A stretch of DNA of 64,000 nt from Psettodes erumei (lineage: Eukaryota > Chordata > Actinopteri > Pleuronectiformes > Psettodidae): assembly GCA_016785225.1 (NCBI GenBank), contig JAFBJZ010000643.1:710001-774000 (forward strand), in the 5' to 3' direction. Position numbers and translations under genes: made by a program. Below the pieces are notes generated by a model. That model saw only the letters and a list, made by a program, of their open reading frames with translations. It was not told the DNA's origin and did not search any database. This document shows, in pieces, positions 1-22,412 of the stretch; position 1 is the stretch's first letter; each line of letters starts with the position of its first letter.

Positions 1-559
1 GGGTTTGAAATATAGGATTTCGAGGCCGTTGCCGGCTGCCATCTAATCAAGTGATTTTGGTCAATAATGGAGCTCCATAAACCTCGTTTTCTCAACGCGA
101 GTGAAGAAGTCAGGCACCGCAGCCACGTCTCCAGCACAAACCGGCTTCTCTCCAGAAGCTTTTCACAGTCGAGTGTCATATTTTACCGCCTGGCTGCTGA
201 AACCGGAGGTCTGCGCTTTACAGTTTTTATAAAATCCCTAAAATAGTCTCTTTGTTCGTCTGATTTCTGAACGACATAAAAAACTATGATTTTTTTTTGT
301 TGTTTTTTGTTTTTTTTTTTGCAGCGCAGGTTTGTTTCCACGCTCGAGTGACTCAGTGTTTTTATTTTTTTTTTTTGCGAGGCAGCAGGTTAAATAACGT
401 GCACGTGCTGAATTTTATTCATACGCCAAAAAAAAGAAGAAAAAAAAAAAAGAAGAAGAGCTACCTGTGTTTCCAGTTTGCAGGCGGGTATTTAATAAAA
501 GCCCACCAGTCCATCAGCCCCTGCTTGCTGTGATTGCGTATTTAATTGTGCGTTGGCGT

Positions 560-598
<39 letters not shown>

Positions 599-2047
599 TG
601 CTTACACTCAGGAATGCATTTGATACCATCAGCAGAACGGTGGCTGTGCTGATTGAAACCTCTTAAACGGGCGTTGTGCATTTAGGTAATTGCATGACTC
701 CCTCCCAAATATGTTTTAGTCCACTTAAGGCTCCTGAACACCCCGGGCAGTGCCGACTCGGCTCGTTTCGCTCACCCCTGACGTAACCCGCCTTTAATAG
801 AAAATAAATTAGCCCCCACCCCCCACCGAAGTGATTATTGCTCGCTCGGTGCCGCCACATGTAAATGACTTTTATGAGAAACTAATGATGTTGAAGTGTC
901 CACTCAGGGAAAGGGAAGAGAGGAAGTGGAAGGAGATGGACACGGAAAAAAAAAAAAAAAAGGGACGAGGTGGGTGGAGGTGGTGGGGTTGGCTCGGTAC
1001 AGAGGTTGGTGTTGTGTTTCCTGTAAATACAGAATTACAGCGTGTCGCAGGTGAAAGGGTTGGAGCGTGAATTCAGAGCGCTCGCCTGATTTCTCAAAAT
1101 GGATCTGAGCGCCGCCCGCACACATCAGGCCATTTTTCTTCCTCGCTGAACAAAACTGCCCTTTTATTTATTTATTTTGTTCCAGGGTAAATTTTTTTTC
1201 CCTCTTTAAATTTCAGACTTTTTGTGAGGAAATATTGATTAACTAATTGGGCAGGCTGCTGCTGCAGCTACACTGGCGTTTAACCCAGACCCTGTTCCTT
1301 TTTTTTTTTTTATTATTCACTTTTTTGGCCGGTGTAAAACATTAAAATACAAATTACAAGGAGACTTCATCACCTCTGTTACCACTTAAAAAATCAGAAT
1401 ACGGCCAACTTTGACACCGAGCTGCTACTGCAAGAAATATGTTTTCATCCTCTGCGGACCACAGCAGAACAAGATGCAGGAATATAATGACGGTCTGCCT
1501 GAAATGTGGCAGCAATCAATTTATTCTAAATGCACTTTCATGACGTCGAAAACATCTTTTCGTACTTTTAGCTGTTACGTCTCACTAATCTGTGAGCGAA
1601 AGGATCTCGGTTTTATTTTCTCCTGCATCAGAATCCAATCCAAGCTCTGCAATAGTTGGTGGTAGGTGGAGGATGGAGGTTTCTGTCTTGGAATGTGACG
1701 TAGTCACTGTCAACGTACAGGCAGGTCCATGTAAAAAGGGGACGAAGGAGCGTGATGAAACCTTTAGGCCTGGATGTAGCTCTCAGGATCTGTTTTCATC
1801 CCAGCAGCAACGAGATGTGATGAGTTTAACATCTTGATTCCTTCACTGCACAATGAAGCGAGTTGCTGATTCATCTCTTTTAACTAATCAAAGTTGCTTA
1901 GCTAATCTGTTTTCCTTCAACAAATCCACTTCCCCTCAGCTTAATCCATTTGTCCTAGTTAGCCAGCCAGTCTGTTGGCTAACCTGTTTCCCCCCTTTTC
2001 CTTTTTTTTTTTTTTTAAAAATCTATCTTTTATCCTTCTGCCTGCAG
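1..2047 (+). other. ONECUT gene intron (3' part)
   Basis: No coding exon is recognisable before the homeodomain exon. The stretch is A/T-rich with homopolymer runs and one CA repeat, and it ends in a pyrimidine tract plus AG acceptor just before 2048. ONECUT genes normally have one large 5' exon (CUT domain) and a homeodomain exon separated by a long intron, so this is read as the 3' part of that intron. The upstream exon lies outside the window. Confidence 0.7.
561..596. repeat. (CA)n microsatellite
   Basis: About 18 perfect CA units lie within the ONECUT intron. Confidence 0.95.
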
Positions 2048-2358
2048 CCTGCAAGAGGAAGGAGCAGGAGCAGAGCAAGCTGGAGCGCAACCAGGGCCCA
2101 AAGCGCACCCGGCTGGTGTTCACGGACCTGCAGCGGCGCACGCTCATGGCCATCTTCAGGGAGAACCACCGCCCGACCAAAGAGCTGCAGGTCACCATCT
2201 CCCAGCAGCTGGGCCTGGAGCTCTCCACCGTCAGCAACTTCTTCATGAACGCCCGCCGACGCAACCTCAACAAGTGGGCCGACGAGGGCCGCCCCTCCTC
2301 CACGGGCTCCTCGGGCTCCAGCGTCTCCTCCTCCGCGGTGTCCTGCAGCACGGCGTGA
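2048..2358 (+). CDS. onecutl: ONECUT-family transcription factor, terminal homeodomain exon
   Basis: This is the last coding exon of a ONECUT (HNF6-type) nuclear transcription factor. After a pyrimidine-rich acceptor ending in CAG it opens mid-codon (G|CC) and encodes ACKRKEQEQSKLERNQ, the usual opening of ONECUT exon 2. The divergent homeodomain follows: RLVFTDLQRRTLMAIFRENHRP, then ISQQLGLELSTVSNFFMNARRR, whose recognition helix carries the Phe-Met pair typical of the family. The protein ends in a Ser-rich tail and SCSTA, then TGA. Known ONECUT1-3 proteins end in variants of (T)KA, so this tail is unusual. The CUT domain exon lies upstream of the window. Family assignment is secure. The symbol onecutl rests on the tail and on linkage to cathepsins S/K and a LINGO4-like gene; onecut3 is the alternative. 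Confidence 0.88.
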
Positions 2359-3743
2359 TGACGGACCGCCGGAGGAGGCGCGGCGGGGGAGGGCGCCGAG
2401 GGAGCAAGGGGGCACATAAGACTGGTCTAGGCAGAGATCGGCCGTCATAAAATGTCCTCCTCGTTATCAGAAGGAGCGACGGAGCCAGCTGTTGTGATGA
2501 TATTACGAAGACGAAGCATTTTCCCAAACCAAAGTCGATCGCTCTCTTGAAATGGAAGGGGGCGATACCCAGAGTGATACGAACGCAGGGCGCGAGGGTC
2601 CTGCTTGTACAGTCCAAGGGTGCCAAGATGATTTGACTCGTAGGAGAGTCACACCCTTATATAGACACCATCTCATTGCATTATTTTGATTATGTAGATT
2701 AGAGATAATGAGGGTATTACAAATCAGGAGGAAGCATATTTTGGTGTACCTTCAAATCTATAGTCATCTCTCCAAACGTGAAGAATCAAGAGGTGCCGTT
2801 TGCTCACATGTGGAGAGCTCCATCGTGTAACTCCTTAATCAAAACTGTTCACCTTCATCCAAAGACGTTAATCCTACTCCGGTGTTCATACGCTCCTGTT
2901 TTTCCTCAAGAATCAAGGTGAAAGAGGAAGAAAAGGCTTTTTTTTTAAAAAAAAAAACTTAACCATTTTTTTCCCCTGAAGAACCAAATTTCCCTTTCTT
3001 AGCATGTGTTTCCATGGTGATGGTTCCCAGGTCTGTGTGGCGTTTTTTTCAGGAGTTTCAGGATTTATCAGCAGGGGTTCTATAATGTGTCCGAGCCCCC
3101 CGGCCGTCAATCATTCGCCTTCGACAGGAAACCCTTTCCTGTACTTCGTGAAGACGGTCCCGCCTCGAATGAATCAGAGTTTTTGAGGCGGGAACCGCAG
3201 CGCATCTCGCCGTACGCCAGGACGGGATCGCTGGAACACGAGTGGGACGGAGAAACGGACTGGTTGGTCCAAGCTTTAAGACTCTCGCCGAGCTTCCGAA
3301 CGAAAGCTCCACAGCCATTTTTTTTTTACCCAAATCAAGCCAAAACGGAAAAAAAAAACAAAAAACGAAGACCCGCCTTTGAACACGAAGGCTCCGTGGG
3401 GAGGGAAGAGGTTCACGTGACACAATGTATAGTGACATTGTAGGATTTTTTCCACTCATTTCCAAACAACTGTACACACCTCTGCTCCATGACGAAACCT
3501 TTTTTTTACAGATGTCTAGACCAATGGAGGAATGTGATTCTTTCAGCCCTTTTTGTACAGATTTCAAGCACATCGCTCTATTTATAGAAACACGTTGGAA
3601 GTGCGGGGCGGTTTGTTTCAGCCCCGCTGACGTACAAGGTCATTTTTTGGTCCACAAAGGAAAGGCTTTAACATGCCTCCTTATAGCCAGTAGTTGAAAT
3701 CAAACCACGAACGTTTCAAATGCAATTGCTGATCTGATCAACG

Positions 3744-3852
3744 TATTTATTACTGCATTTGTGTATTTATTGTTTTTTTCCCCTTTTCTTTACTCTTTCT
3801 ATTTATTTGGTTATTTATTTATGCTATCTATATACTGTAAGTATTTATTTAA
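3744..3852 (+). promoter_or_regulatory. AU-rich element cluster in 3'UTR
   Basis: Repeated ATTTA pentamers, several as TATTTATTT, are packed into about 110 bases of the ONECUT 3'UTR. Such clusters are typical mRNA-instability elements. Function here is inferred. Confidence 0.5.
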
Positions 3853-4202
3853 CAATGCTCTGTATGTCTGTGTGAAACTGAAGACTTTTTCTGATGGGCA
3901 CTTTTAGCTGTAGAATCCCATCGTAATACCAAAGATTACCATTGCCTCCCTGAATGTACGGCCTGAATCCCTACACCCGGTGCCCGATCCCGACCCGATC
4001 CAGCCCGACCCACCCAGTGATGTTCTGTATCTCTCTCTATCTTCAAGGCCTGGCCTTCGTTTATGTTTTTTTTTTATTTGTAGGATAACGGGGATTTCTT
4101 TACTCTTGCAATTGTCTCTGCGGTCAGCTCTTAACGCCAAGGCCAAAGCTTGTTTGAATGTTGTGATAATATTTATAATTAATAACATTATGAATAATAA
4201 CA

Positions 4203-4204
<2 letters not shown>

Positions 4205-4238
<34 letters not shown>

Positions 4239-4243
4239 TGATG
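4205..4243. repeat. (AAT)n followed by (ATG)n microsatellite
   Basis: About ten AAT units run into ATG units inside the ONECUT 3'UTR. Confidence 0.95.
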
Positions 4244-6471
4244 ACGTGGCATCCCATAGGTTCACACGTTGCTTGTAAAGTTGTGTTCAGACCAGTGCCA
4301 TCTGGTGAACTGTGGAAGCGTCTGGGGACCCACTTAAAGCGCCGTCTGAAGGCCCCGTTGAGCGCGAGTCCTTCAGGGTCACAAGCAAACATGCGTACTG
4401 TGTGTCTGCCTGGGGAAATGCATGGTTGTGACCCCCCCCCCCCCTTCGTCTCCCCCACCTCCCCCCCCCCTCCCTCCCCAGTGCAGTGCAGACAGCCTTG
4501 TCTATGTCCAGCTCAGTGTGATCTCACCCTCATCCACATGACAAACCCTTCTGCCAGTTGTCTCAGTTCCAAGAGGGTTCATTCCGTAAGGGTTCTCCTT
4601 GTTTTACATGGATCTTGGGTTTTCTTCCTGTTCCCGCGGTTCTGAAGGTGTTAGGATTTACTCTTGAGGTTCTTAGTGTGTGTTCCTCTACCTCTCGGGA
4701 TCTTGGATGTTTTGGGGGTTCTGAAGGTCTTAGGAATTGTCCCTGGAGTTTTAGGGTCTTAAGGTTTCATCCCTTGCCTGACTTCCTTACCTCAAGTTTT
4801 TTTTTGTTTTCTTCCTCCTCTTTTGGATATCTCTAATTTAGTTGCAAGGCCCCTTGGGCTTGTAGGGTTTGATCGTGGACCATAAGGGTTTTAGGGTTTG
4901 TTCCTAATCTGTCAGGAATCCCTGAATTTTACACAAAGCTTTTGAGGTCTGTAGGGTTTGTCCATGCCTGTCTTGGGTTCCTTGTGGATCATCTGGGGTT
5001 CTTTGAGTTTGTTCCAGGTACTCAAAGGTTCTTAGGGTTAACCCTGCGGCTTGGACTGGCACAAATGTCTTGATTTTCCAGCTATTTGCCTGGTGAATAC
5101 CTAAATCAGGAGAAAATCAGCCAAAATCTGGTCCTGTTAAGCCAATTTAAACGCTTCCAAAGATCGGCGAGGCTACCCTGGTCGTTTTCCACCTTCTCTT
5201 TCTCTCTCACTTTCTCTGTCTTTAACATAGGAAGGGGTGGATTGCCGGGGCCCCCTTCACAGCATGCACTTGAAAGACGGGCGGTCATGAAAGAGGCCAT
5301 CGACTTTTTCGTGGACTTCAAAGGGAGGGCTTTTTCATCCCGCCTCCTCTCTGGGTATCTGGTCTGGGGTCCGCTCTTGGCCAGACCTGTGGGCTTTAGG
5401 GGGCATTCAAAGGGGGCGGGGGGGAGATCAGAGAGGAGGCTGAATCATCCAGAATGAGGATAGTGGAAGTGGTGTGTGTGTGTGGTGTATAGGAGAGGTG
5501 GGGGGGGGTTGTTTTAGGAACAGGAGGTGTTGGAGTAGTGGGGCATGGAGGCAAATTAAACTTTAATGAGCAACAATTGTAAGCATGCTGAGAGCAGGGG
5601 GCAAGGGGATGGGGTGGGGAGGTGGAGTCGAGTCTGTACAGAGGGGGAAAATGAAAAATAAAAGAGCTTGGAGGCGCCTCTGCCGACCCCTGCCCGCCAC
5701 TGTCTTGCTATCAAAGCCGAGGTGACACCTTTCCAGGTTTCTCTTTGTCCGTCTGACTGGGAGCCTAAAATGGAGACAGAGCTTTTTGTATCGAGCCACC
5801 TTCTGCTCCGTGTCAAGCAGGAAAGCTCTTCCCCTTTCTGTACAGCCGGGAGGTGGGCGTCAGGGAGGGAGGGAGGGAGGGAGGCCGCTGCAGGTGATCT
5901 GCATCGCCATGTTAGCCTGCGGCTCCCCCTGGTGGCTCTTCCCGAGACTTGAACCTGAAACGTGACTGGTAGCCGAGGCCGTTGCAGAAAGGAGCGTAAA
6001 TAATGAAATAGCAGAACTGAAAGCTGATGTGTACTTTCAGAATTAAAAAAAAGTGAAAAAGACCAAAAACATTTTTTTTTTTCAGAAACCAAAAAAAACA
6101 ACCAAAGATTGATGGGAAACTGCTGAATCATTATGTATCATGGGTAGTTTTAGCAGTTCTCTATCAGAGCTACCGTAGCACTCAGAGGATAAAAAAAAAT
6201 AAAAGCACCAGTGCTGATTATTTATGTTGCATAAAACAGTATTATGTTGAGCTGGAACTGAGAAACTGACATGAGGCAGCTTCTTCAGATGGAAGTCTCT
6301 GTGAACCCCAGTGTCTCCTGTCTGCCCCCCCCACCAACCCAGTGTGAACATGAAGACTTTACCCATCTACCTCAACTGTGTGAGATGTTGTGTGGCAAAG
6401 ATATTCCTTAACCAAAGAATCCATCCTGTCAGGGTGTCTGTCTATCTATCTATCTTGTCTGTCCATCCGTC

Positions 6472-6494
6472 TCTTCTTCTTCTTCTTCTTCTTC
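6472..6494. repeat. (TTC)n microsatellite
   Basis: A short perfect TTC run, preceded by TCTA/TCTG tetramers from about 6437. Confidence 0.85.
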
Positions 6495-6621
6495 ATGCCT
6501 TTTACTCCAAACCAAATGTGCTGGAATCAATCCGTAAACAGGGGCCGAACCAGGCCCCCGTCCAGCCCAAAGCTTAAGTCCAGTATGCTAGAGTGTCCCA
6601 TTGATCCATGCTCTGTATATA

Positions 6622-6627
6622 AATAAA
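6622..6627 (+). terminator. polyadenylation signal of ONECUT gene
   Basis: AATAAA in the context TATATAAATAAAATC, with an A-rich stretch about 20 bases downstream. It is the best candidate 3' end for the plus-strand ONECUT transcript. The cathepsin S copy A converges on it from the right. Confidence 0.55.
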
Positions 6628-7411
6628 ATCATTTCTCAAGACCAAAAAAAAAGAAGGAGGTGACAATCCAAGCAAGGAGGATCTTGCTGTAATCAACGTT
6701 GCCTATTCCTTGTTTTCCGAAAAACTCGAATCATGTGACTTGCTGTAAGAGGAAAAAAAAAAAGCCCAAGTATCAAGCACTCATCCCAAAATAAAAAAAA
6801 AGGTCAGGAGACAGAAGCTATTTTTCCACATTTGTAAGCCACCCCCCCCACCTCTGTTTTTTCCGAAACGTTTAGTGTAGTTGAAATACCGTTCGATCCC
6901 ACTGTTGTAAGTAGGAATTTAATGAAATCCATACAAAAAGCTTTAAACGGGAAAGAGCTGAGGGAAATATTATATTTGAGTCTACGTTTCCTCGGCTCGG
7001 ACTCGACCCCCACCATGCTTTATCGTGCCATTCTTGTCCATGTGTTAGACTTACTAATGAATGTGGCTAACCAACCAAAGGCTTAAAAAAAAAAAGATAC
7101 ACAACACTTTAAACGTCAATCATGGTGGGACATTTTGTATCAACAACTAAAGAAAATCCCTTTGAATACCTCATGTGAAAATTGTTTGTTGTGATGTTGC
7201 ACTAAAAAAAAATAAAAATGACTCATTTGTAACCCAACACTGCACTCCGCTCACTTTATTCTGACCTTGTTAGCGATGCCAACACTGAAACAACAAGGGA
7301 TCACATGTATGATCCCCGATGTTCCCCTTAAAGTTGGCCTTAAGCACCTTATATAATTCAATGACCAATACACAGTATCCTCTTCTTCCAGCACTATTAA
7401 AGAAAATATTC

Positions 7412-8260
7412 ACACTCCTACACATGCATTTATTGACTCAACAGCAAATACAAGCAGTCTAGATGTCTCTATGTGCTTTCTTGCTGATTTAATCTTGAAG
7501 GCTAAACATGAATATGCAGCCTGTGAGGTGATGTGATTTAACAGACAGACATCTTCTCCTCTCTCTGCACAGCGCATCCCATAATGTTTAATGTTCCCTT
7601 TTTATAGGACTCCAGTGACTTCTTTATGGTAAAATAGTTCAATGTTTGATGAGAGGGTCAGCAGAAAATAAAAAAACACAACAAAAGGCCTCTCCTCTTA
7701 TGCAAGACAATGTGACTTGCTATCACCGTGGTCACAGGACACAGGGGCTTGACTTTGGCGTTCCCCAGTGTAACGTGTAAAAGCTAAAATTGACCAACAA
7801 ACCAATTTCTTTAAGAGTTAATGGAATCCTTTCAGACAGGTTTTATGGCAGGTTTAACAGTGGAAACCTGAAGCTGACGGTGTAAAAAACAAAAAAGCCC
7901 ATTTACTGACACTTTGGCCTGATCAGTAAACTGACATATTGATCGAAATCTGATATTCATCACTGTGGCTGAGCCCCAGCAACAAGCACATCTTTATTAT
8001 AAACATACACATTCAGATTCAGACATGCAAACAATCACAGAAGATAAAGATGTTCAGTGATGACATGTCTTGACAATAATTCCTCCTCAAATTATATCTA
8101 TATATTAAAAAAAAACAGCAAAACATGCTGGTGTTAAAACTTAGTATTTCAAGACTTGCCATTTGTGGCCCTTATAGTAAAATATTCACATGAAGTTGTT
8201 TGTTTAAAAATGTACACAGAAAGACTGAAAATCTAATCTTGCTACAGGTTCAGCTCAGCT
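7412..8260 (-). other. ctss: 3'UTR of cathepsin S copy A
   Basis: Noncoding sequence follows the stop at 8261-8263 on the minus strand. The plus-strand TTTATT at 7429-7434 is a minus-strand AATAAA. Its surroundings are conserved in copy B at 16102-16107, so it is the preferred polyA signal. Nearer AATAAA candidates (7993-7998) could give a shorter 3'UTR. Confidence 0.5.
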
Positions 8261-14027
<5,767 letters not shown>

Positions 14028-14039
14028 CGCTGCGTTTCC

Positions 14040-14125
14040 GTGCGAGAAAAAACAGTGAAGTTTTCCTGGTTCGTCTTTATGAAGAAATATGTCACATGCT
14101 TCCTCTTCTGAAAGTGAAACCTGCA
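14040..14125 (-). promoter_or_regulatory. Promoter of cathepsin S copy A with ISRE
   Basis: Upstream of the ATG at 14027 lies a CATAAA-type TATA variant (14076-14081). Further up are a CACATG E-box, an Ets/PU.1-like GAGGAA (minus strand), and GAAAGTGAAAC (14110-14120, written on the plus strand), a perfect IRF/ISRE core of the form GAAANNGAAAC. The ISRE and E-box are conserved in copies B and C. Mammalian CTSS is known to be interferon-inducible through IRF1. Confidence 0.55.
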
Positions 14126-14127
14126 TC

Positions 14128-14660
14128 GCTCTGTCACTTCTGCTGCGCTGTGTAAATCACCTGAGGCCAATATATGAGGAAATAATCTGTGGATTCAAAG
14201 ACTCAGAATTGAAACGTGGAGTAAATAACTCTTTTCTTGAGAATGTAGAAGAACCAAACATGTTACAACAGATTTATGCTGTAATTTACAGAGGAACTTC
14301 ATAACTGCAATGGCGACCCCCTACAGGCCAAAGTATGTATATATATATACCAAGATATATATACACTGTATGATCATTTAAGAGAAAAGTGCTTAAATTG
14401 TAGGCTGTTGAATATCATAAAAATGCCATTATAATGTGACCTAAACGTTGTACTATTATTATTATCATCATCATCACTTCATTGTTTGTATTAACAAGTC
14501 TAATGAAATGATTTAGGTTATGTTGTCTTATAGTTATGTTTCTTTGGTGTTTTCTTTCACTGCCACTTCTTCAAAAAAAAAATCCACGTTCAAATTCAAA
14601 ATGAAACTTTTATTGATTATTATTTCATACAAAACATCAGTTTACAGTTGAATCATCAGA
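14128..14660. repeat. Intergenic spacer unit with cathepsin K 3'UTR remnant
   Basis: This stretch matches 28990-29440 (upstream of gene C), including the stretches around GTAATTTACAGAGGAACT and AAACATCAGTTTACAGTTG. The last part (14589-14660) matches the distal 3'UTR and polyA region of cathepsin K gene D at 29365-29440. It marks where a cathepsin K gene once adjoined the cathepsin S promoter. Partial copies also lie at 21060-21240, 22020-22410, 28230-28390 and 31385-31680. Confidence 0.7.
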
Positions 14661-14665
14661 GAAGT

Positions 14666-14669
14666 GCGT

Positions 14670-14737
<68 letters not shown>
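14666..14737. repeat. (TG)n microsatellite
   Basis: A long TG run with one interruption, in the spacer between cathepsin S copies A and B. Confidence 0.95.
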
Positions 14738-14739
14738 TT

Positions 14740-15318
14740 TAGATTACAGTTGGTGTAAGGGTTAGGCTCAGGCAAATTGTGCTGAGAGTTAGGTAATCTA
14801 AGGTCACCTCAAACAGCAGACAGGCGCTGCCATGGTAAGAGATTAAGTGCGAGGCCCTGAACAAAATCATCTCACGTGACAACCGTAGCTCGTATCACCG
14901 ATATTTTTTAACGAGAGGCATCAGGAGACTTGGCCGAACACACACGTGTGTGATTTGTGTGGATACTGTGAAAAACGACCGCGGGGGAGCAGTTTAAAAA
15001 CTCCCTACTTTTGTGAGTTGAGGCGGGGGAGAGTTTCCGAGTTTAACATTGGAGCGGATGGAGCAGTTGAGGTGTCCACCTGCCGCTTGAGGCCTCGCTG
15101 ACAAAAGGCCGTAAATCGTCGGGCTTTGAAAGTCACACCGTCTGAACCGCCACAAATTTCTCTACAATTTTCTGCAAAAATGGTGTGTGAGAAGTCAAAC
15201 ATGTGGGCGCTGGGAGGGCTGAAACACAAAACTTTCGTGAAGAGAAGAACGGCTGAAAGTTAGAGTGGGTGATGTCATCGGTGACGTCACCCGCCACCGT
15301 CTCGCTGAGGTGTCAGAT
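14740..15318. other. Spacer, nothing recognised
   Basis: Single-copy in this window. No supportable ORF or RNA was seen. A palindromic CRE (TGACGTCA, 15282-15289) is the only motif noted. Confidence 0.5.
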
Positions 15319-15319
15319 T

Positions 15320-16080
15320 TCAGATTTCTCCTAGTCCGATTGACTCGGAGCCGGAAGTGCAGACACTCGAGTCACCACCTCCTGCTCCGTGTCAAGCAGG
15401 AAAGCTCTTCCCAGTCTGCGCACACGGGAGGCCGCTGCAGGTGATGTGCATCGCCATGTTAGCCTGCGGCTCCCCCTGGTGGCTCTTCCCGAGACTTGAA
15501 CCTGAAACGAGACTGGGAGCCGAGGCCATTGCAGAAAGCAGCGTAAATAATGTGGTGAAAAAGACCCCGATTTTTTTTTCATAAACCAAAGATTGATGGG
15601 AAACTGCTGAATCATTATGTATCATGGGTAGTTTTAGCAGTTTTCTATCAGGGCTACCATAGCACTCAGAAGATTAAAAAAACATAAAAATAAAAGCACC
15701 AGTGCTGATTATTTATGTTGAATAAAACAGTATTTTGTTGAGCTGGAACTGAGAAACTGACATGAGGCAGCTTCTTCAGATGGAAGTCTCTATGAACCCC
15801 AGTGTCTCCTGTCTGTCCCTGTCTGACTTAAAACGTCAGTCATTTGTATCAACAACTAAAGAAATCCCTTTGAATACCTCATTGTATCTTATGGGAAATG
15901 CAGTAACTTTGCAGCCTTTAACTGTACTTCTAAATTGAATTATATTCATCCAAGAAAACAACAAGGGATCACATGTATGATCCCCGATGTTCCCCTTAAA
16001 GTTGGCCTTGAGCACTTTATATAATTCAATGACCAATACACAGTATCCTCTTCCTCCAGCACTATTTAAGAAAATATTCA
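15320..16080. repeat. Duplicate of ONECUT 3'UTR / cathepsin S downstream segment
   Basis: 15320-15830 matches 5738-6340, which is ONECUT 3'UTR; shared landmarks include TCCGTGTCAAGCAGGAAAGC and CATCGCCATGTTAGCCTGCG. 15830-15890 then matches 7105-7170, and 15957 onward matches 7290 onward. Internal deletions separate the blocks. This is the left end of the tandem duplication that made cathepsin S copy B, so the breakpoint lay inside the neighbouring ONECUT 3'UTR. Confidence 0.8.
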
Positions 16081-16084
16081 CACT

Positions 16085-16765
16085 CACAATAGTCACATGC
16101 TTTTATTGTCTCAACAGCAAGCACAAGCAGTCGAGAGTACACAATTTCATAATTTTATAGCTACCAATTTTGATGAGAGGGTCAGCAGAAAATAAAAAAC
16201 ACAACAAAAGGCCTCTCCTCTTATGCAAGACAATGTGACTTGCTATCACCGTGGTCACAGGACACAGGGGCTTGACTTTGGCGTTCCCCAGTGTAACGTG
16301 TAAAAGCTAAAATTGACCAACAAACCAATTTCTTTAAGAGTTAATGGAATCCTTTCAGACAGGTTTTATGGCAGGTTTAACAGTGGAAACCTGAAGCTGA
16401 CGGTGTAAAAAACAAAAAAGCCCATTTACTGACACTTTGGCCTGATCAGTAAACTGACATATTGATCGAATTCAAATTCAAACATGCACACAATCACAGA
16501 AGACAAAGATGTTCAGCAATGACACGTCCTTGACAATAATTCCTCCTCAAATTATATCTATATATAAAAAAACAGCAAAATGTGCTGGTGTTAAACCGTA
16601 ACCATTTGTGGCCCTTGTGATATTGCACAAAAAAAAGAATGACTTATTTGTAACCCAACACTGCTCTCTGCTCACTTTATTCTGACCTTGTTAGAGATGC
16701 CAAGCTATTTTTTTTTAAACACAACAGAAATGAAAATATAATCTTGCTACAGGTTCAGCTCAGCT
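16085..16765 (-). other. ctss: 3'UTR of cathepsin S copy B
   Basis: Noncoding sequence after the stop at 16766-16768. A minus-strand AATAAA (plus TTTATT at 16102-16107) sits in the same conserved context as in copy A. A nearer AATAAA (16677-16682) would give a 3'UTR of under 100 nt. Confidence 0.5.
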
Positions 16766-20950
<4,185 letters not shown>

Positions 20951-20959
20951 CGCTGCGTC

Positions 20960-21052
20960 TCCGTGGAAAAAAAGCGCTGAAGCTAGCTGCATTTTGCTCC
21001 TTCGTCTTTATAAAGAAAATGTCACATGGTTCCTATTCAGAAAGTGAAACCT
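20960..21052 (-). promoter_or_regulatory. Promoter of cathepsin S copy B with TATA box and ISRE
   Basis: Minus-strand TATAAA (plus TTTATA at 21007-21012) lies about 60 bases upstream of the ATG. Further up are a CACATG E-box and GAAAGTGAAAC (21040-21050), a perfect GAAANNGAAAC IRF/ISRE core, as in copy A. Confidence 0.6.
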
Positions 21053-21059
21053 GCATCAC

Positions 21060-22412
<1,353 letters not shown>

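Larger units (their letters stand above)
2359..6645 (+). other. onecutl: ONECUT gene long 3'UTR
   Basis: No conserved ORF follows the TGA at 2356-2358. The 4.3 kb contains AU-rich stretches, an AAT repeat, a degenerate G/T-rich repeat zone and a TTC run. It ends with AATAAA at 6622 followed by an A-rich tract. Long 3'UTRs are normal for ONECUT genes. The transcript end is inferred, and a second AATAAA near 7211 could extend it. From about 5738 onward the segment has a partial duplicate at 15320-15920. Confidence 0.6.

Noticed and set aside
3980..4645. Plus-strand 221-codon open frame
   Set aside because: It lies in the ONECUT 3'UTR, encodes Ile/Asn runs from the AAT repeat, has no recognisable domain, and overlaps an equally long antisense frame.
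5926..5942. CTCF-like CCACCAGGGGGAG (minus strand), also at about 15470
   Set aside because: The core lacks the final GC step of the motif. The copy at 15470 is simply the duplicate; kept below reporting level.
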